A stretch of 64,000 bases of DNA from Pyricularia pennisetigena (Eukaryota; Ascomycota; Sordariomycetes; Magnaporthales; Pyriculariaceae). The stretch lies in NCBI RefSeq assembly GCF_004337985.1, contig NW_021940918.1, forward strand, positions 434,001-498,000, read 5' to 3'. The notes beneath the pieces were generated by a model. That model ran no database searches. It was not told the DNA's origin and saw nothing but the letters and a program-made list of their open reading frames with translations. Position numbers and translations under genes: made by a program. Numbering within the stretch: the stretch's first letter is position 1; every line of letters begins with the position of its first letter. This document shows positions 14,869-26,425 of the stretch, one piece after another.

Positions 14869-15510
14869 TCAAGTGGTGCACGTCTCCATCATCTTGTCGA
14901 GCATTCCTCTGAGGCTGTCATTCTCGAGCGCGGCGGCAACGCGCTCCTTGTCGGCCAGTTGACGGTTAACCTGGTCGTCCTGGGCGTGGGAACCCTGCTT
15001 CATGCGCACATCGACTCGGTAGGCTGGCGGCAGGGCTTGTTCCAGGCGCACCCGGACTGCCAATCCAATGACGGTAGCCAGGGAGCAATGGGTAATAGTA
15101 GGGGTCACCTCGACCAGGACATGATTGGACGTCACGTGGATGTCCTGCAAATTGATGACGGAGAGCTGGCCCAGGGTGTGGGGGTGCTCGGGGTCCGAGA
15201 TGGACGCGGTAAGGGTATAAATTTCAAGAGCATCGATGGGTTCCGCGGCATAGAGGGATGACGATGGTGATGATGATGAGGGGAAAGGGGAGGCGTGGTC
15301 GGTGGAGTCGTAATCGCTGTCGCTGTCGGACGACCAGGCCAAGACGTCCGGAAGACCAAAGTCTGAGGCTGTAGTTCGGGAAAGCAGCAAGCTGTCGTAC
15401 TTGGATTCTGGTGAAGCGTCCAGGCTGGAATCTGAACGCCTGCCGCGGGATGGGAGACTGGCGATACTCCGGATGGTGGGGTTCGCGTTGTCTGGATTTG
15501 ACGATTGCAT
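14869..15510 (-). CDS. CIA2: Cytosolic iron-sulfur assembly component 2 (MIP18 family)
   Basis: Single exon, 213 residues. CIA2 is part of the CIA targeting complex (with Cia1 and Met18/MMS19) that hands 4Fe-4S clusters to nuclear and cytosolic apoproteins. The first 90 residues are a low-complexity Ser/Asp-rich extension common in fungi. The DUF59/MIP18 domain follows: ISDPEHPHTLGQLSVI (from about 104), VEVTPTITHCSLATVIGL with the conserved reactive cysteine at 142, LPPAYRVDV, and the C-terminal NRQLADKERVAAALEN. The normal ATG at 15510 is the only reasonable start. It is divergent from the zinc-cluster factor across a 5.1 kb interval. Confidence 0.92.
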   Translation of the reverse strand: MQSSNPDNANPTIRSIASLPSRGRRSDSSLDASPESKYDSLLLSRTTASDFGLPDVLAWSSDSDSDYDSTDHASPFPSSSSPSSSLYAAEPIDALEIYTLTASISDPEHPHTLGQLSVINLQDIHVTSNHVLVEVTPTITHCSLATVIGLAVRVRLEQALPPAYRVDVRMKQGSHAQDDQVNRQLADKERVAAALENDSLRGMLDKMMETCTT

Positions 15511-17358
15511 GTTTGTTTGATTTTATCCTTGCTTTTGAATGACAGTAGCGTTGAACTTGGAGGATGGCGCGAACGTTTTGTTTCTCAAGATGGATAGGCT
15601 GTTTTCTATCTTGTTTCCTTCCTGAACGAGTAAAACAAAGTTTTATGACCGTTGGATCTTTGTTGTTTTACTTTGTAATTAGAATCATCAAATGCTCTGT
15701 AGTGGCGCAGCTTTGTGATATCGAAGATTTGCTCAGTGACGAGTTGATGCACGCACATGATAGTAGCAAGGAAAGTACGCCACATCACGTGCCTTCCAAA
15801 GTCGCGGCAGGCTTTTGGAGGGGGGTAATTACTGAGTGCCTGACGTGGGGAGGTACAAGCAAGGCCCATCCATGCCATGACACGAGCTGACAAATAGATT
15901 CCAAAGACTGATGGGCTGGGACCAGGACAGTAACTACAAACTTAAAAGTCGGTCTAGTCTGGCCTTCCGCGGGGGAATAAATTTCCTCGGTTTTTCCAAG
16001 CCTGGTGGACGGGCCTAATGATGAGCAGTGCCGATGTGACGCGGATTGGCAGTCGAGTTTACTTGCATGGTATGCTTGCAACTGCCCACATAAATCCAAT
16101 TCATGCCTGCCAATCTTGGTATAGAGAGCGAGTGGTGCCAAAAAAAAAAAAAAAAAAAAAAACATCAGGTAGTACGTCAGTTAACGCATGGCCGTGTTAC
16201 AAAGTACAAGGCAAAATAACATTTCGGAGTTGAGCGAATGGACATGCATGACTACTGTATGGCCACTGCCAAGCCCGAGGTCATGATAATCCGTCACGGC
16301 TAGTTGAGGGACATCAGATACCTACTGAATCTACTACCTACAGTGCCTGGTCTGGATGCCAAAAATCCGATGCCATCAGGAACCATACGCCAAGCTGCAC
16401 GGTACTGATGGAAAAATGGACACCCGTCTATTCTTTTCCCCCCCTAGCTTGCCCGGGCATACCTTGCGCGATCGAGGTTGGGCAGCAAGGTTACTGAGTC
16501 GTCTTGCACTTGATCGCCTGAGCGGATTCCGCAAAATCTTCGGGCTGTCTGCGTGGGAACCCGGGGCATTACTAAGGTATGTAGTACAGAAACTTATTAT
16601 TCTCAAGGTCCCTCTCTTTCTCCGTAGGGGACCTTGTACTTCTCTCGGCCGAAAGAGGAGGGAGCGCCCCCAATACAACCTGGACCACTTATGTCTGTGT
16701 GTTTTGCGTCCGTGTCCCATTTCGTGTGACAGCCTATGTTCATACCCATGCAGACAAACAGGCTCTGGGCGTTGCACTACGAAGTAACCCAAGATATGCA
16801 CAGCGGTGCACATGTCATGAGTCTGATGAGTCTGTTACTGTAGGTATGAGTAGTAGTACGTACTTTTGTACCGATGGACGATGGATATGTGGACCCTGGG
16901 TGAGCCAGCTAGGAAAAGGCAAACAGGATGACGAGAGCAAGGAGAAGGCGCGCACCCCTCAAACAATGATTCGCATGGCTATGCCTCCTCTTGAGGCAGC
17001 TTATGGCGCTGCTGGGTCAAATCTACCTCGTTCGTAGATTTAATTTTCACCTCCGACATGCTATTTTATTCCCATTTCATGCCTGTCTCGGCACCTACCT
17101 TGCTTGATAACCCTCCTCTTGCGCTGGCCAAACCAAACAAATAAATCGGTCAATGCACCCTGTAATCGTGTGTGTGATATTACCAACTAATACCCTACCT
17201 GCCCAGTCTGCCCGCGGTCCCCTGTCAGCCGATGTAAACGAACGTTATGCAAATACAGCTGAGATGAAAATATCAAGCAAGTAATGATCTGCAAGTGGGA
17301 GATATTTACTCTCGCCGTCCCACTACATTGACCATGCAGGAAAGCGTGAAAACAAAAA

Positions 17359-17380
17359 AGAGAGAGAGAGAGAGAGAGAG
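17359..17380. repeat. (AG)11 dinucleotide microsatellite
   Basis: Twenty-two bases of uninterrupted AG repeat preceded by an A run, inside the long CIA2/zinc-cluster interval. No coding potential. Confidence 0.9.
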
Positions 17381-19618
17381 CCTCGGCCGGTATTTACTTG
17401 CTTTGAATCGATAAATGACGAGGACCCTTGCATCCCGTCCTGCCGGGACCAAACCGCCTTCCCCAGTTGGCAGGAACAGATTCTGTAGTCGAACTGACAG
17501 AGATTACGTACGTTTTGCCGGGTACCCTGCTTGTATGCCTTGCTTGTACCTACCGGATATGTAATTAGTCTGTCTGTGTCCACCTGCGGTGAGTAAGTGT
17601 GCTGCTCGTTGGTACTTATTTGGATAATGTCTTGCGGTGTTCCCTGTGCAAGGTATCAACTAGTGTGTCGAGATTGTTCGTGATGTTTACATGTCCTTTC
17701 GCTTCAATCCCGCTTCCTATTGCTCCCTCTTCTTTTCATTTTATTGCTATTTTTATTGCTTGACACTATCTATTATTCTGTCTACTTTTGCATAACAGCA
17801 ATAACAGGAGACAAAAAAAAGCCAGCTTCAACTTTCAGCCTCGGGTGTGGTAGTCCCCGCTTTTCTCGTTAAGTTTTCCCGTTGTGCTGCCGAAATGATT
17901 CGAGGGTGTTGGGGCAGTGTCCCTGTGCCATGCCTTGTCGGGGATTACCCGTTAATGCTTCTCGAAGCTTTTGCGACTGATATTACAAAAATAAAGCAAA
18001 GTAAAATAAAACAATACAAGCTGCGCAGTTAACTCTTTTGGGAGGCTCTACACGAGATGGAAATCCACCTGTAATGCAATGATAACGAATAGTTAAACTC
18101 TCTGTGGTTGGTAGGATTAATTGTCTTTCTTATCTGTTTATTTCCCGCTTGCTGTACATATCCCCGTCGGGTAGTAATATAATATATATCTGCACGGAGT
18201 AGGCGGACTTCCAGATACTATGTTCATCTCTAACAGCTCGTAAACCAAAACAAAAGTTTGGCAGTTGAGTAATTGAGATTCAGAGTTGAGGCGACGCCGA
18301 ACAGGAAACGGGTCCAGCAAACCCTGGTGGAATCACCGAAAAAAAGCGCCGGTGGAGCTCCGTCCGTGTCTGTCAATCAGACTATGATTAGATCAACCAT
18401 ACTCCCCGCAGTCTTTCTGGACCACGGCAGCAGGTGGCCTTGTTTGGGAGATCTTACCAAATGGGCAACATCATCCCATGGGTTTGAAGAATTCGAAACT
18501 CAAAACCCAGCTCACTTACCCTTACTACGTAGTATGTCATTTTTGCGGATACCTTTCGTCCAAAAACATTTCCCGGTCGGTCGGGCCGAGTCTAGGGTGC
18601 TGAATTCTTATTAATATTATTATGATCAGGAATCTTGGTTTTTTTTTTTTTTTTTTTGTTCTTCTTTCTTTCTGTCCTAGGTACTTAATTTTCTCTCTGC
18701 TCAGTTCCGTAGTCACCCCACCCTCTTCAAGTGTGTACATTCAACGTTCGTAGCAATTACCAAGCGCAATACCTTGCAAAAGTGCCACACCAAATGCATA
18801 CCTGAAAACAACGACTTGCCTAATTAGATCGAGGCCAGGGCAACCTCGTCTCCCAACAAAATAAAATAAACCTAGCCGGTCGAGCCCTATATTACTCATT
18901 TTGATATAACATGCACATATTCCGCTCCTCCGGCATTCTGGGAAACAAGGCATGGAAATCGACTAACTCAGCCTGGCCACCTGGCATCCTGCCCCTGAGA
19001 CGACTCCGCACTGCAAACTAGGTCTAGGTACGAAAGTACCTCGAGGTCGGTCGGGATTGATCGCATGTGAAACCCGACAGGCGCCAGCCACAAAGTCATC
19101 TTGCCAGCCCACCAAGCACACAATTCGTCAGGGAAAAGAGCATCCTTGGCCAGATTTTGTCACTGTACAGTACTGTAAAAAATACCTAGGACAGGACCAC
19201 GCAGGGTAAGCAGCCGAGGCCTTGCTGGGTTAGCCAGTCTAGACGCCACTTAATTACCTGCCTGAACATTTTGACAACGCTATCCACACGCCGCATCACG
19301 CTCCACTCCACTGTACCCAGGTGTCTGGCCGCCACCACCAACCCAGCCAGGCCTTGCCTGTATGCGCTCTTCTCACCTCACCGGGCAAAGCGCACGCCTC
19401 CTGCCTCCTGAATGCTCGACTCACCTGCAGGGGCAGACCGGTAGTACACTACGGTACAAGGCGAAGGGGGAGGGGGGGGGACCAAACTACCTGTCCTGGT
19501 TGGCAGCTGGAAGAGTAGTACGTGCATTGCGGATACTGCTTGCTGGGCCAAACCCTGACGAAACTGAATAACAGAAACGACACCCTCGTCCATTTGATCT
19601 GATCTGCCTGCTGTCACC

Positions 19619-19647
19619 AAAAAAAAAAAAAAAAAAAAAAAAAAAAA
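19619..19647. repeat. Poly(A) run, about 29 nt
   Basis: Pure A homopolymer about 1 kb upstream of the zinc-cluster factor start. There is no adjacent target-site duplication or retroelement sequence to suggest a retrotransposed tail. Confidence 0.85.
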
Positions 19648-20610
19648 CATCAAGTCAAGTCGACCAGGGCTCGGCTCCTCCTCCACCTCCACTTGATCCT
19701 GACGCTACTACTCTACTCCGTACTATTACTACCACCACCCACCACTCTATAGTACTAGTACCGGACCTGGCCTCTTTCACTCCGGGCCCCATGAGTGGAA
19801 CTTGGAAACTTTATATTCTCTTTTCTGGTTGTGTGTTTGTTTTGTGATATACACCTGCGGCCACCCACTACCGGCCCTTCCCGTCCACCGCATCTTTCAC
19901 TGCGGATCCGCCAGAAACCCCTCTCGGTGACAGCGACAGCCAGACAAACAGACAAGTCAGACAGGCTTTCTCGCCTAAAGAAGCAACCCTCTAATTAATG
20001 AGAGAAGGACCACTTTGCAGCATCTATACATCTGTCTGACTGCACGCATTATCCACATAACCGACCTGTCTTACCGACCATCCATCGACTTTCTCGCACC
20101 CGACGACCATCCGTCCAATCCCACCTACAGTACCTACCTATTTCCAACCCACTCGCTCAGCTTGCCTAACCCCTCGGCCGCGAACCGAATCTTTTGGACG
20201 ATCGATTGGATGACCACCCATCTGCCTGCTTAGCTTGCCGCCCTACCTTTTAGCCTCCTTCCAGAACTTCTCTCGAATGCGGGCACATTCGAAGGGTCTT
20301 GTGCTGCACGCGAGCTTCTTTGCATCATCGCTCTTGGATTTTGGATTGGGCATTCCCAAAACCGCCCCGCGCCGCCAACCACACCAAATCAATCGCCCCT
20401 ACCGCGATTGACCGTCGCTCGCTCAACGCGGCCCGAGCCTTGCCAACGCCCCCGATCAGTAGTGATTAACGCCGTTCCGAGACATACCGCGCCTCCCTCC
20501 TCTTAATCGCGCCCCTCCGAGTCCCATCGCGCGCCGGCGCATGCCAGTCGCGCTCATCAGTCGTTCGTCCCTTGTCTTTTGACTTGCAGTCAAAACTACT
20601 TTTCGCTCCA

Positions 20611-21646
20611 ATGAGCAGCTTCACTTTTGCGCCGCCGCAGGCGTTCCAGCCGCAACAAAAAAGTATGCGCAAACAAGCCATCCATGCATCGTCCGACTCG
20701 CAGTCCAAACCATACCCTTGGTTTAGTCCAACCTCTCAATAACTGCACTTGGGTCTATTTCCATGGTTTAGAATCAAGGTCGACTTGTCTAACATAACCC
20801 GTTTCACTGGCAGATTATGTCTTTGTCGATGAGCATAATCGACATAAGCGACTCAAGGGTAAGTTTTCTCCAGCTCAATTAGTTCTGAAGTGTATATCGA
20901 AATCGGTGTCGTTCATGTTTTCCCTTGTTTTCCAGTAGCTAACTACCCAAACTAGTGATGAGAGCATGCGGTATGTCATGACACTACCTAAATGTCCGAG
21001 CACACACGCGACGGCCACTCGGCTCCATAACCTTGATAACGAACCTTGAAAGATCCACTAACTATGTTGCTCCTACAAAGAGGGCTGCCGACGCCGGAAA
21101 ATCAAATGCGATGCAGCAACCAGTGCACAGTTCCCCTGCTCAGCATGCCGTAGGCTTAAGCTGCACTGCGTCCGCCCAAATGGCTTCGACGGCACCTCCG
21201 CCGATGGCCAATCTTGTGAGACTATGGCTGGTGACTACGAGGATAGCCCGCCTCAGCAGCCACGGAATGTCCAGCAAGATATACAGCATATCCTCACGAC
21301 GCCGGGTGCCTTGAAGCCTCCACCAGCAACATCCTATGTGCCGCAGACGGCGTACTCTGATGCGTCCCCGGGATCCATCTATAACCCTTCTCGATATCCG
21401 GATAGCCAGTCGCCTCACGGAGCTCTATCTTACAGCACACTGAACACTCCGATTACTGCCATGGAATCTGCATTTGGGTCTCATGATATGTTCCCCAACC
21501 CGCCGGCGCATAGGCCTTCAATCCCTCATTCTCCTCCCGAGTCTTACAGCAGCGGAGATCACGGCTCTGATCTTGCAGATTTGCTTGGGCCTTTGAAGCT
21601 CAATGAGTTCGGAACAGGTAAGAACACAGCTCGGCTGCCAAATAAT

Positions 21647-21692
<46 letters not shown>

Positions 21693-24103
21693 CCTTTGCT
21701 TTTGTGATGGCGCTTATTCCTCCCATGGACAACCTACTGACATGACCTCGACAGCGCCGTATCTTAACAACAAGATGCGACCGAAACAAGCAGAAGAGGA
21801 GCCTGTCGTGGGCGAGGAAGACGATTACAAGAGCTCACTGCCTCCTCTTCCTTCTGGACCAGGGCTTAAGATTCGCATCCCACCTGAACTGATGCCAGAT
21901 GACGACACGGCCCTCCATTACTTTGACCTTTACTTTACCCAAGTTCATCCTTATGTGCCTGTCCTTGACAAGGCCATGTTTCTGGACCAGTGGCACAACA
22001 ACCGCGAGTCTCTGTCGCCATTGATTTTGGAGGCCGTCTTCACCGTCGCTGGTCGTCTAGCCGACGAGCCTGGAGAGGGTCAGCAGTGGTTGGCACTGGC
22101 GACACGGCATCTCGACTCGTTTATGGACGTTCCACGACTGAGCACACTGCAGGCGCTTCTCATTGTCATAAAGGCGAGGGAAGCCTCACCGAAACGTGGT
22201 TACTACTTCCGGTCATGGATGTCCATCGTCCAGTGCGTCCAGATGGGCAAGGATTTGTCTTTGGACGACCACTATCAAGACCACTTGGCAGGAAAGTCGT
22301 GTGGATCGGGCCCCGCCGAATGTCTGATGAAGACGCGCATATGGCAGACCATCTTCATCATGGAACTGATGATTGGTTCGCCTCAAGGTGAGCAAGTTTT
22401 GCAGCAAACAAACCCCTAGGACGACTGGCTTACTGACCATGTTCCGCCTGACAGGCCGATACGACTTGGCTGTACAAGAGGATACGGTGGACCTACGTAT
22501 CCCACGTCCCACTCCTGGAGTTGATGACAGCGAGTATCATGTTTCGCGAAACATCACCTACATGTCGCGTATAGTATGCAACGTGGCACGTGCGAACCGC
22601 TCGTATGGTCGTGTTCGCAGGAAGATCAACCGAGATTGGGCCCTTGAGCCAGAGGTTGTACAGCTCACGTCACTTTCCCACGCGTGGTTGAACGAACTGC
22701 CGTCGGACTTGGCTGTCAATTTCCCACCGGACGGATCGCCTCCTTGGCTGACCTCGGCCTTCATCGGCAACATGCACTCCTACTACTACCTTAGCATTAT
22801 CATGCTACACCGTCCGCAACTCCAGTTGCTTGATCCCAATGGTGCTGATGGCCAGTGGAAACATCACATGGTTGTCTGCTACTCGTCAGCAAAGCTCCTG
22901 TGCAGATTGGAGGAGGCCATCATACGATCCTATGGGATTGCCGGGTTGCAGTCTATGCAGCGTGGCATTAACTACACCATCTATTGCGTCTTGACTTGTA
23001 TCATTCTTCATCTGGTAGGTTGGATTTGTGTCGCTGCTGCCTGCTGGCACCCAGGAATTACAATGGTCGATATCAGAAGACGACATGAAAAGAGAGAGCG
23101 GCAACCGAGACTTAGTGCTAACGAAATCAATGTACATGCAGGTGGCCATTACATCTCCCGATCCGGACCTGAACACGGATGCCCGAGAATACTTCACCCG
23201 CCACATGCGCATCTTGGAGCGTTGCATGGCGGCCTGGCCCATGCCTGAAATGCAGAAGCAGATAGATGCGGTGCGTGAGGCCTTCTCGGCTGACATGCGC
23301 AAGCCGTTTGTCCTAAAGCCGAGCTTTCCGTACGCCAGCCCGGCGATCACGCACTCGACACCGCCACGTTCGGCGGCATCAAGAGTTGGACCCATGGATC
23401 AGCTGTCGCAGCAGTCTTTGCGACTGCCCGGGCAGTCATCGCAAGTCAGTTATGCCAGCCTTCCAATCTCCCCTCCTACATCGGCCGGGCCTGGAGACGG
23501 CACAGGGAACTCTTCGCCAACCGCTCAGGCCCTGAGCTATATGTCGGGCACCCCTGGCTCACAGGCAACTTCCGCTGCTCTGCAGCAACAGCAAACAATG
23601 TCGATGGCGGACCCGTCGGTAACTGCCTGGAATCCTACCAGGTTATTTGAGTAAGCATTCATGTCCTAGGCCACGCATGGCTTTTTTCCTCGGCTGTTTA
23701 AATATTCTCTGAGGCCGGGAAAAAGTTTAGTTGTAATCACTTGCTAACTTTGATTCACAGTCAATGGAACTCGACCTTTGGTACGCCCCAACCCCAGCCC
23801 ATATCCACCTCCATGAGCGCACGAACTCCGTCTCTGAACAATGCCCTTGTCTCCCCCGTTTCAACAGGCGCCAGCGAGGTCCCAACGCTGCAGGACATTC
23901 AAGCCGCGCAATCGACCATGACTGCAGCCAATATGCACCAGCATGCAGCAGCCGCGCAGAGCTATGCCGCCCAGGCACCAGTTCCCAATTTCGTCACACC
24001 AGCCATGTGGCAAGAGTCCGTGGCGAGCGTGTATGAAGGCGGGATTAAACGTGGCTGGGATTACGAGGCTACCGGAATGGACATAAAACCCCATCGGACA
24101 TGA
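20611..24103 (+). CDS. Zn2Cys6 binuclear-cluster transcription factor with fungal middle homology region
   Basis: Eight exons: 20611-20662, 20814-20858, 20956-20970, 21081-21617, 21755-22387, 22455-23014, 23142-23650 and 23761-24103, giving 897 residues. The protein begins MSSFTFAPPQAFQPQQKN, then VDEHNRHKRLK and the zinc cluster ACEGCRRRKIKCDAA...CSACRRLKLHC, spacing CX2CX6CX9CX2CX6C. The 15-nt third exon encodes VMRAC, including the first ligand cysteine. A fungal_trans-type regulatory domain runs from about 264 (LHYFDLYFTQVHPYVPVLDK) through about 600. The C-terminal third is Pro/Gln/Ser/Ala-rich and likely holds the activation region. Intron 4 contains 43 consecutive T. It should be a nuclear DNA-binding regulator; target genes cannot be inferred, and I cannot assign an orthologue with confidence, so no symbol is given. 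The neighbours do not suggest a pathway. Confidence 0.88.
21650..21692. repeat. 43-nt poly(T) tract inside intron 4 of the zinc-cluster gene
   Basis: Uninterrupted T run in the intron spanning 21618-21754. It sits between a GTAAGA donor and the CGACAG acceptor and makes up about a third of the intron. It is long enough to vary in length between strains or to be mis-sequenced. Confidence 0.9.
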
Positions 24104-24954
24104 TGCGCGAGTATTCCTGGAGTACCCCCAACCCTCGGCGCCTAACTTAGATCTATACGGACCCGAACCGAACAGCGCGGCTGTTCAGGGAACTGACGGC
24201 TGCCACCGATGGTGTTGCCACATCCAATCATGACCGGCAGCAGGATTTCGTTGACAACATGGCCCTGATCAGCCATTCACCGATCGGCTTCCTCGCCGGG
24301 AAAGGATAACCACGGATGCTGGACCAGTCATGCTCGACTATAGGGATTGTCTCATCGGGCTGAAAAGTTTTTCATGGCAGCCTCTCTGCCGTGCAGGACC
24401 CGGCCTGACTACCAGCCTGCACCGACTGCCAGATATTCCGAGTTCGATTGGGCGGAAGGATTGGAAAGTTCAAATCCGATGTACGAATTATTAAACGGAT
24501 GATTACAGAGACGAAACTGCAAGAGTGCATTGCAACTTGCTCTTGGCCACAAGGCGGGACCGATACTGTACATGCACGAATTGCCTTTTTTTTCCTTTAT
24601 GAAGCTTGATGACTCTCAGGGAACGAGACATGACTTTTTATCTGTACAATTTATCGTTGCGGGCTTATGAGACATGGGGGAAGCGAGGATATCTAAGAGC
24701 GAAAAAAAAAAATAATTTGTAGGATAACATACATGATGGACGGAGGATGCAAAGGATTTTGTTTATTGATTTTTATTTTTTTTGGATATGATTGGTCTTG
24801 GGGGGATTTTCCTTGGTTCTCTTCTCGCGTCGGGGCCCGGAGCCCTTTGTGGTGTATATACCTTGACATACACGAAGTGTGGATTTATATATATACATAT
24901 ATTGCTATGTCACGCTCCATCAACGTACACGAATCCGCTTTGTTTATTGTATTG
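24104..24954. other. Convergent 3' spacer after the zinc-cluster gene
   Basis: About 850 bases between convergent gene ends. No coding region is recognised. There is an A run near 24701-24712 and AT-rich sequence with TATATA near 24887-24903, consistent with 3' UTRs and polyadenylation signals. Confidence 0.5.
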
Positions 24955-26116
24955 TTAGCGATTCCGACGCTCAGCAGCCGCCACGACTGCGTCCCAAACC
25001 CAGGCCTCCTTGGCATCGTTTGAGCGCTCGCGGATGCTTAACTTTTTCAGGGGCCTCCGCAGCAAGCGGTGCCAGATGGTGGCGTCACTGCCGCCACCAG
25101 CAGACGCGAGCCTCTTGTTGGCGGCGACGGCGGCGGTGTCTTCGGTGACGGTCCAGTTTACGAGGCCGAAGCGCTCATTGGTGGGGGACAGGCGGGCCAG
25201 CGGCAAGGCGACGACCCTAGGCCTGCCGTGGAAGTTGAGAACGCCGACCTCGACGACGGCGTTGGCGGGAGGGGCCTCGGCGTAGCGCCGGAGAAGCTCC
25301 GGAGAGGCGCGAGCGAAGCGCGGCAGGCGCAGGCGCACAAAGGCGACCTGCGGGTTGGTGGAGAAGAGGGTGAATGCCAGAGGGATCATGGCGCATGTGA
25401 TGACTAGAAGGTGTTGGGGTTCAGTTGTGGTTTCTCTTCTCTGCTTGATAACACCAATACACATTGCTAGAAAACCAACCAAGAGGGACGAGGAGAGGAA
25501 AGAAAAAAAAAAAAAAAAAAGAGCTAGCTACATACCTGCTGCTGGCTTCCACAGGGGTTCGCCGCTGCGGTACAGGGCCGGCGCGATGATGACCACGACA
25601 AAGACGGCGCCCATGAGCATGGCAAACTTGAGCATGCCCAGGAAGGTGGTTCGGGCCGCGCCGCCGTGGTAGATGACCAGGCTCTCTGGGTAGAGAAAGC
25701 CTGCGTGTGTGTTGTGAGAATAAGTCATAATTGTTAGCTAAATGCTTGGTTTTATTGTGTGGGAAAGAAGAAAAAAGAAAGAAAAAAAAACTACAGGCAC
25801 ACAAAGCTGTGCTGTTGGGTGAGGGTGCTGTCTTACGGGCAGCTTGCTTTGACTTTGGAGCATCTTCCGGCCGTGGAGTGGCTTTGCTGGTGAAGCTCTG
25901 GGGTAGTGCTGTTGGTAACGACTTCAGAGTGGTTGGTCGTATTCGCTGCAGTGAATTTGAGCAGCTTGTGATTCGTGGCGTCTGATGTCTCAAGCTCGAT
26001 GAAAAGAATCTTGATGTAGTTGGAGGCTTCGAGGCTGGCCCTACACGGCATGAGGATCGCGTGGCCAGCAGGAGAACATCTACTGCCTGCAATGGCAGTA
26101 AACGTGGCTGCAACAT
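24955..26116 (-). CDS. Predicted mitochondrial two-helix membrane protein (possibly TMEM70/TMEM186-like)
   Basis: Three exons in transcript order: 26116-25837, 25700-25536 and 25403-24955, giving 297 residues. The first about 90 residues are rich in Arg, Ser, Thr and Gln with almost no acidic residues and contain SRFFSSSLRH, typical of a cleaved mitochondrial presequence. After the first splice comes FLYPESLVIYHGGAARTT. Two hydrophobic helices follow: LGMLKFAMLMGAVFVVVIIA, and CAMIPLAFTLFS just after the second splice. A basic C-terminal domain includes LNFHGRPRVVALPLARL and a predicted helical tail. A presequence plus a helical hairpin and a soluble C-terminal domain resembles the TMEM70/TMEM186 group of complex I/V assembly factors, but I cannot confirm that family. 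The intron between exons 1 and 2 has a GCTAAC branch site, and its flanking exons join in frame as CGC. Confidence 0.75.
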
Positions 26117-26425
26117 CTCAATTCAGGAGCTTGAATGTCCGCGTTGAGTGATTGAAAAAAGTGGGTTTCCTTCATACGTTACTGTGAGCCGGTTTGCATA
26201 TTATGTTTACTTGGCTAATATAAAGGCGATTGGAATGAGAACAATCCCATCGGGCCTTGACTTGACTGGCCATGAGAAAGACCTGACAAAAGCAGAAGCC
26301 GAGATTTGGATTACAGTGTCAATTTAGCAAGGACCGTCCATGACACTGTATAAACACTTCCTGCCTTGCAGACCCACACAGTCTTTTATTCTCCATTCTC
26401 TCTTTGTTCCATCAGGAAAACCACA
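26117..26425 (-). promoter_or_regulatory. Tandem spacer: promoter of the two-helix protein gene and 3' end of the DsbA-like gene
   Basis: A 309-base gap between two minus-strand genes. No gene is visible. It should contain the terminator of the DsbA-like gene and the promoter of the mitochondrial protein gene; no element was recognised. Confidence 0.4.

Larger units (their letters stand above)
15511..20610. promoter_or_regulatory. 5.1 kb gene-free interval upstream of the zinc-cluster transcription factor
   Basis: The largest non-coding stretch in the window, between divergent CIA2 and the zinc-cluster gene. No reading frame here resembles a family; the two longest (about 145 codons, opposite strands, 16356-16813) overlap each other. 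It contains A runs of 23 (16140-16162) and about 29 (19619-19647), a T run near 18639-18657, an (AG)11 repeat at 17359-17380, many TACCTA/TAGGTA motifs, and a hairpin-like inverted repeat AGGTAC-GAAA-GTACCT at 19026-19041. Long upstream regions and long spliced leaders are common for fungal regulatory genes, so much of 18-20.6 kb may be leader. That is inference. Confidence 0.5.

Noticed and set aside
16356..16813. Overlapping 143- and 145-codon frames on opposite strands in the long spacer
   Set aside because: They overlap each other, have no family resemblance, no splice context and Arg/Cys-rich random-looking composition.
19619..19647. Poly(A) run as the tail of a retroposed element
   Set aside because: No LINE- or SINE-like body, no coding remnant and no target-site duplication was seen beside it. 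Similar tracts occur throughout the spacers.
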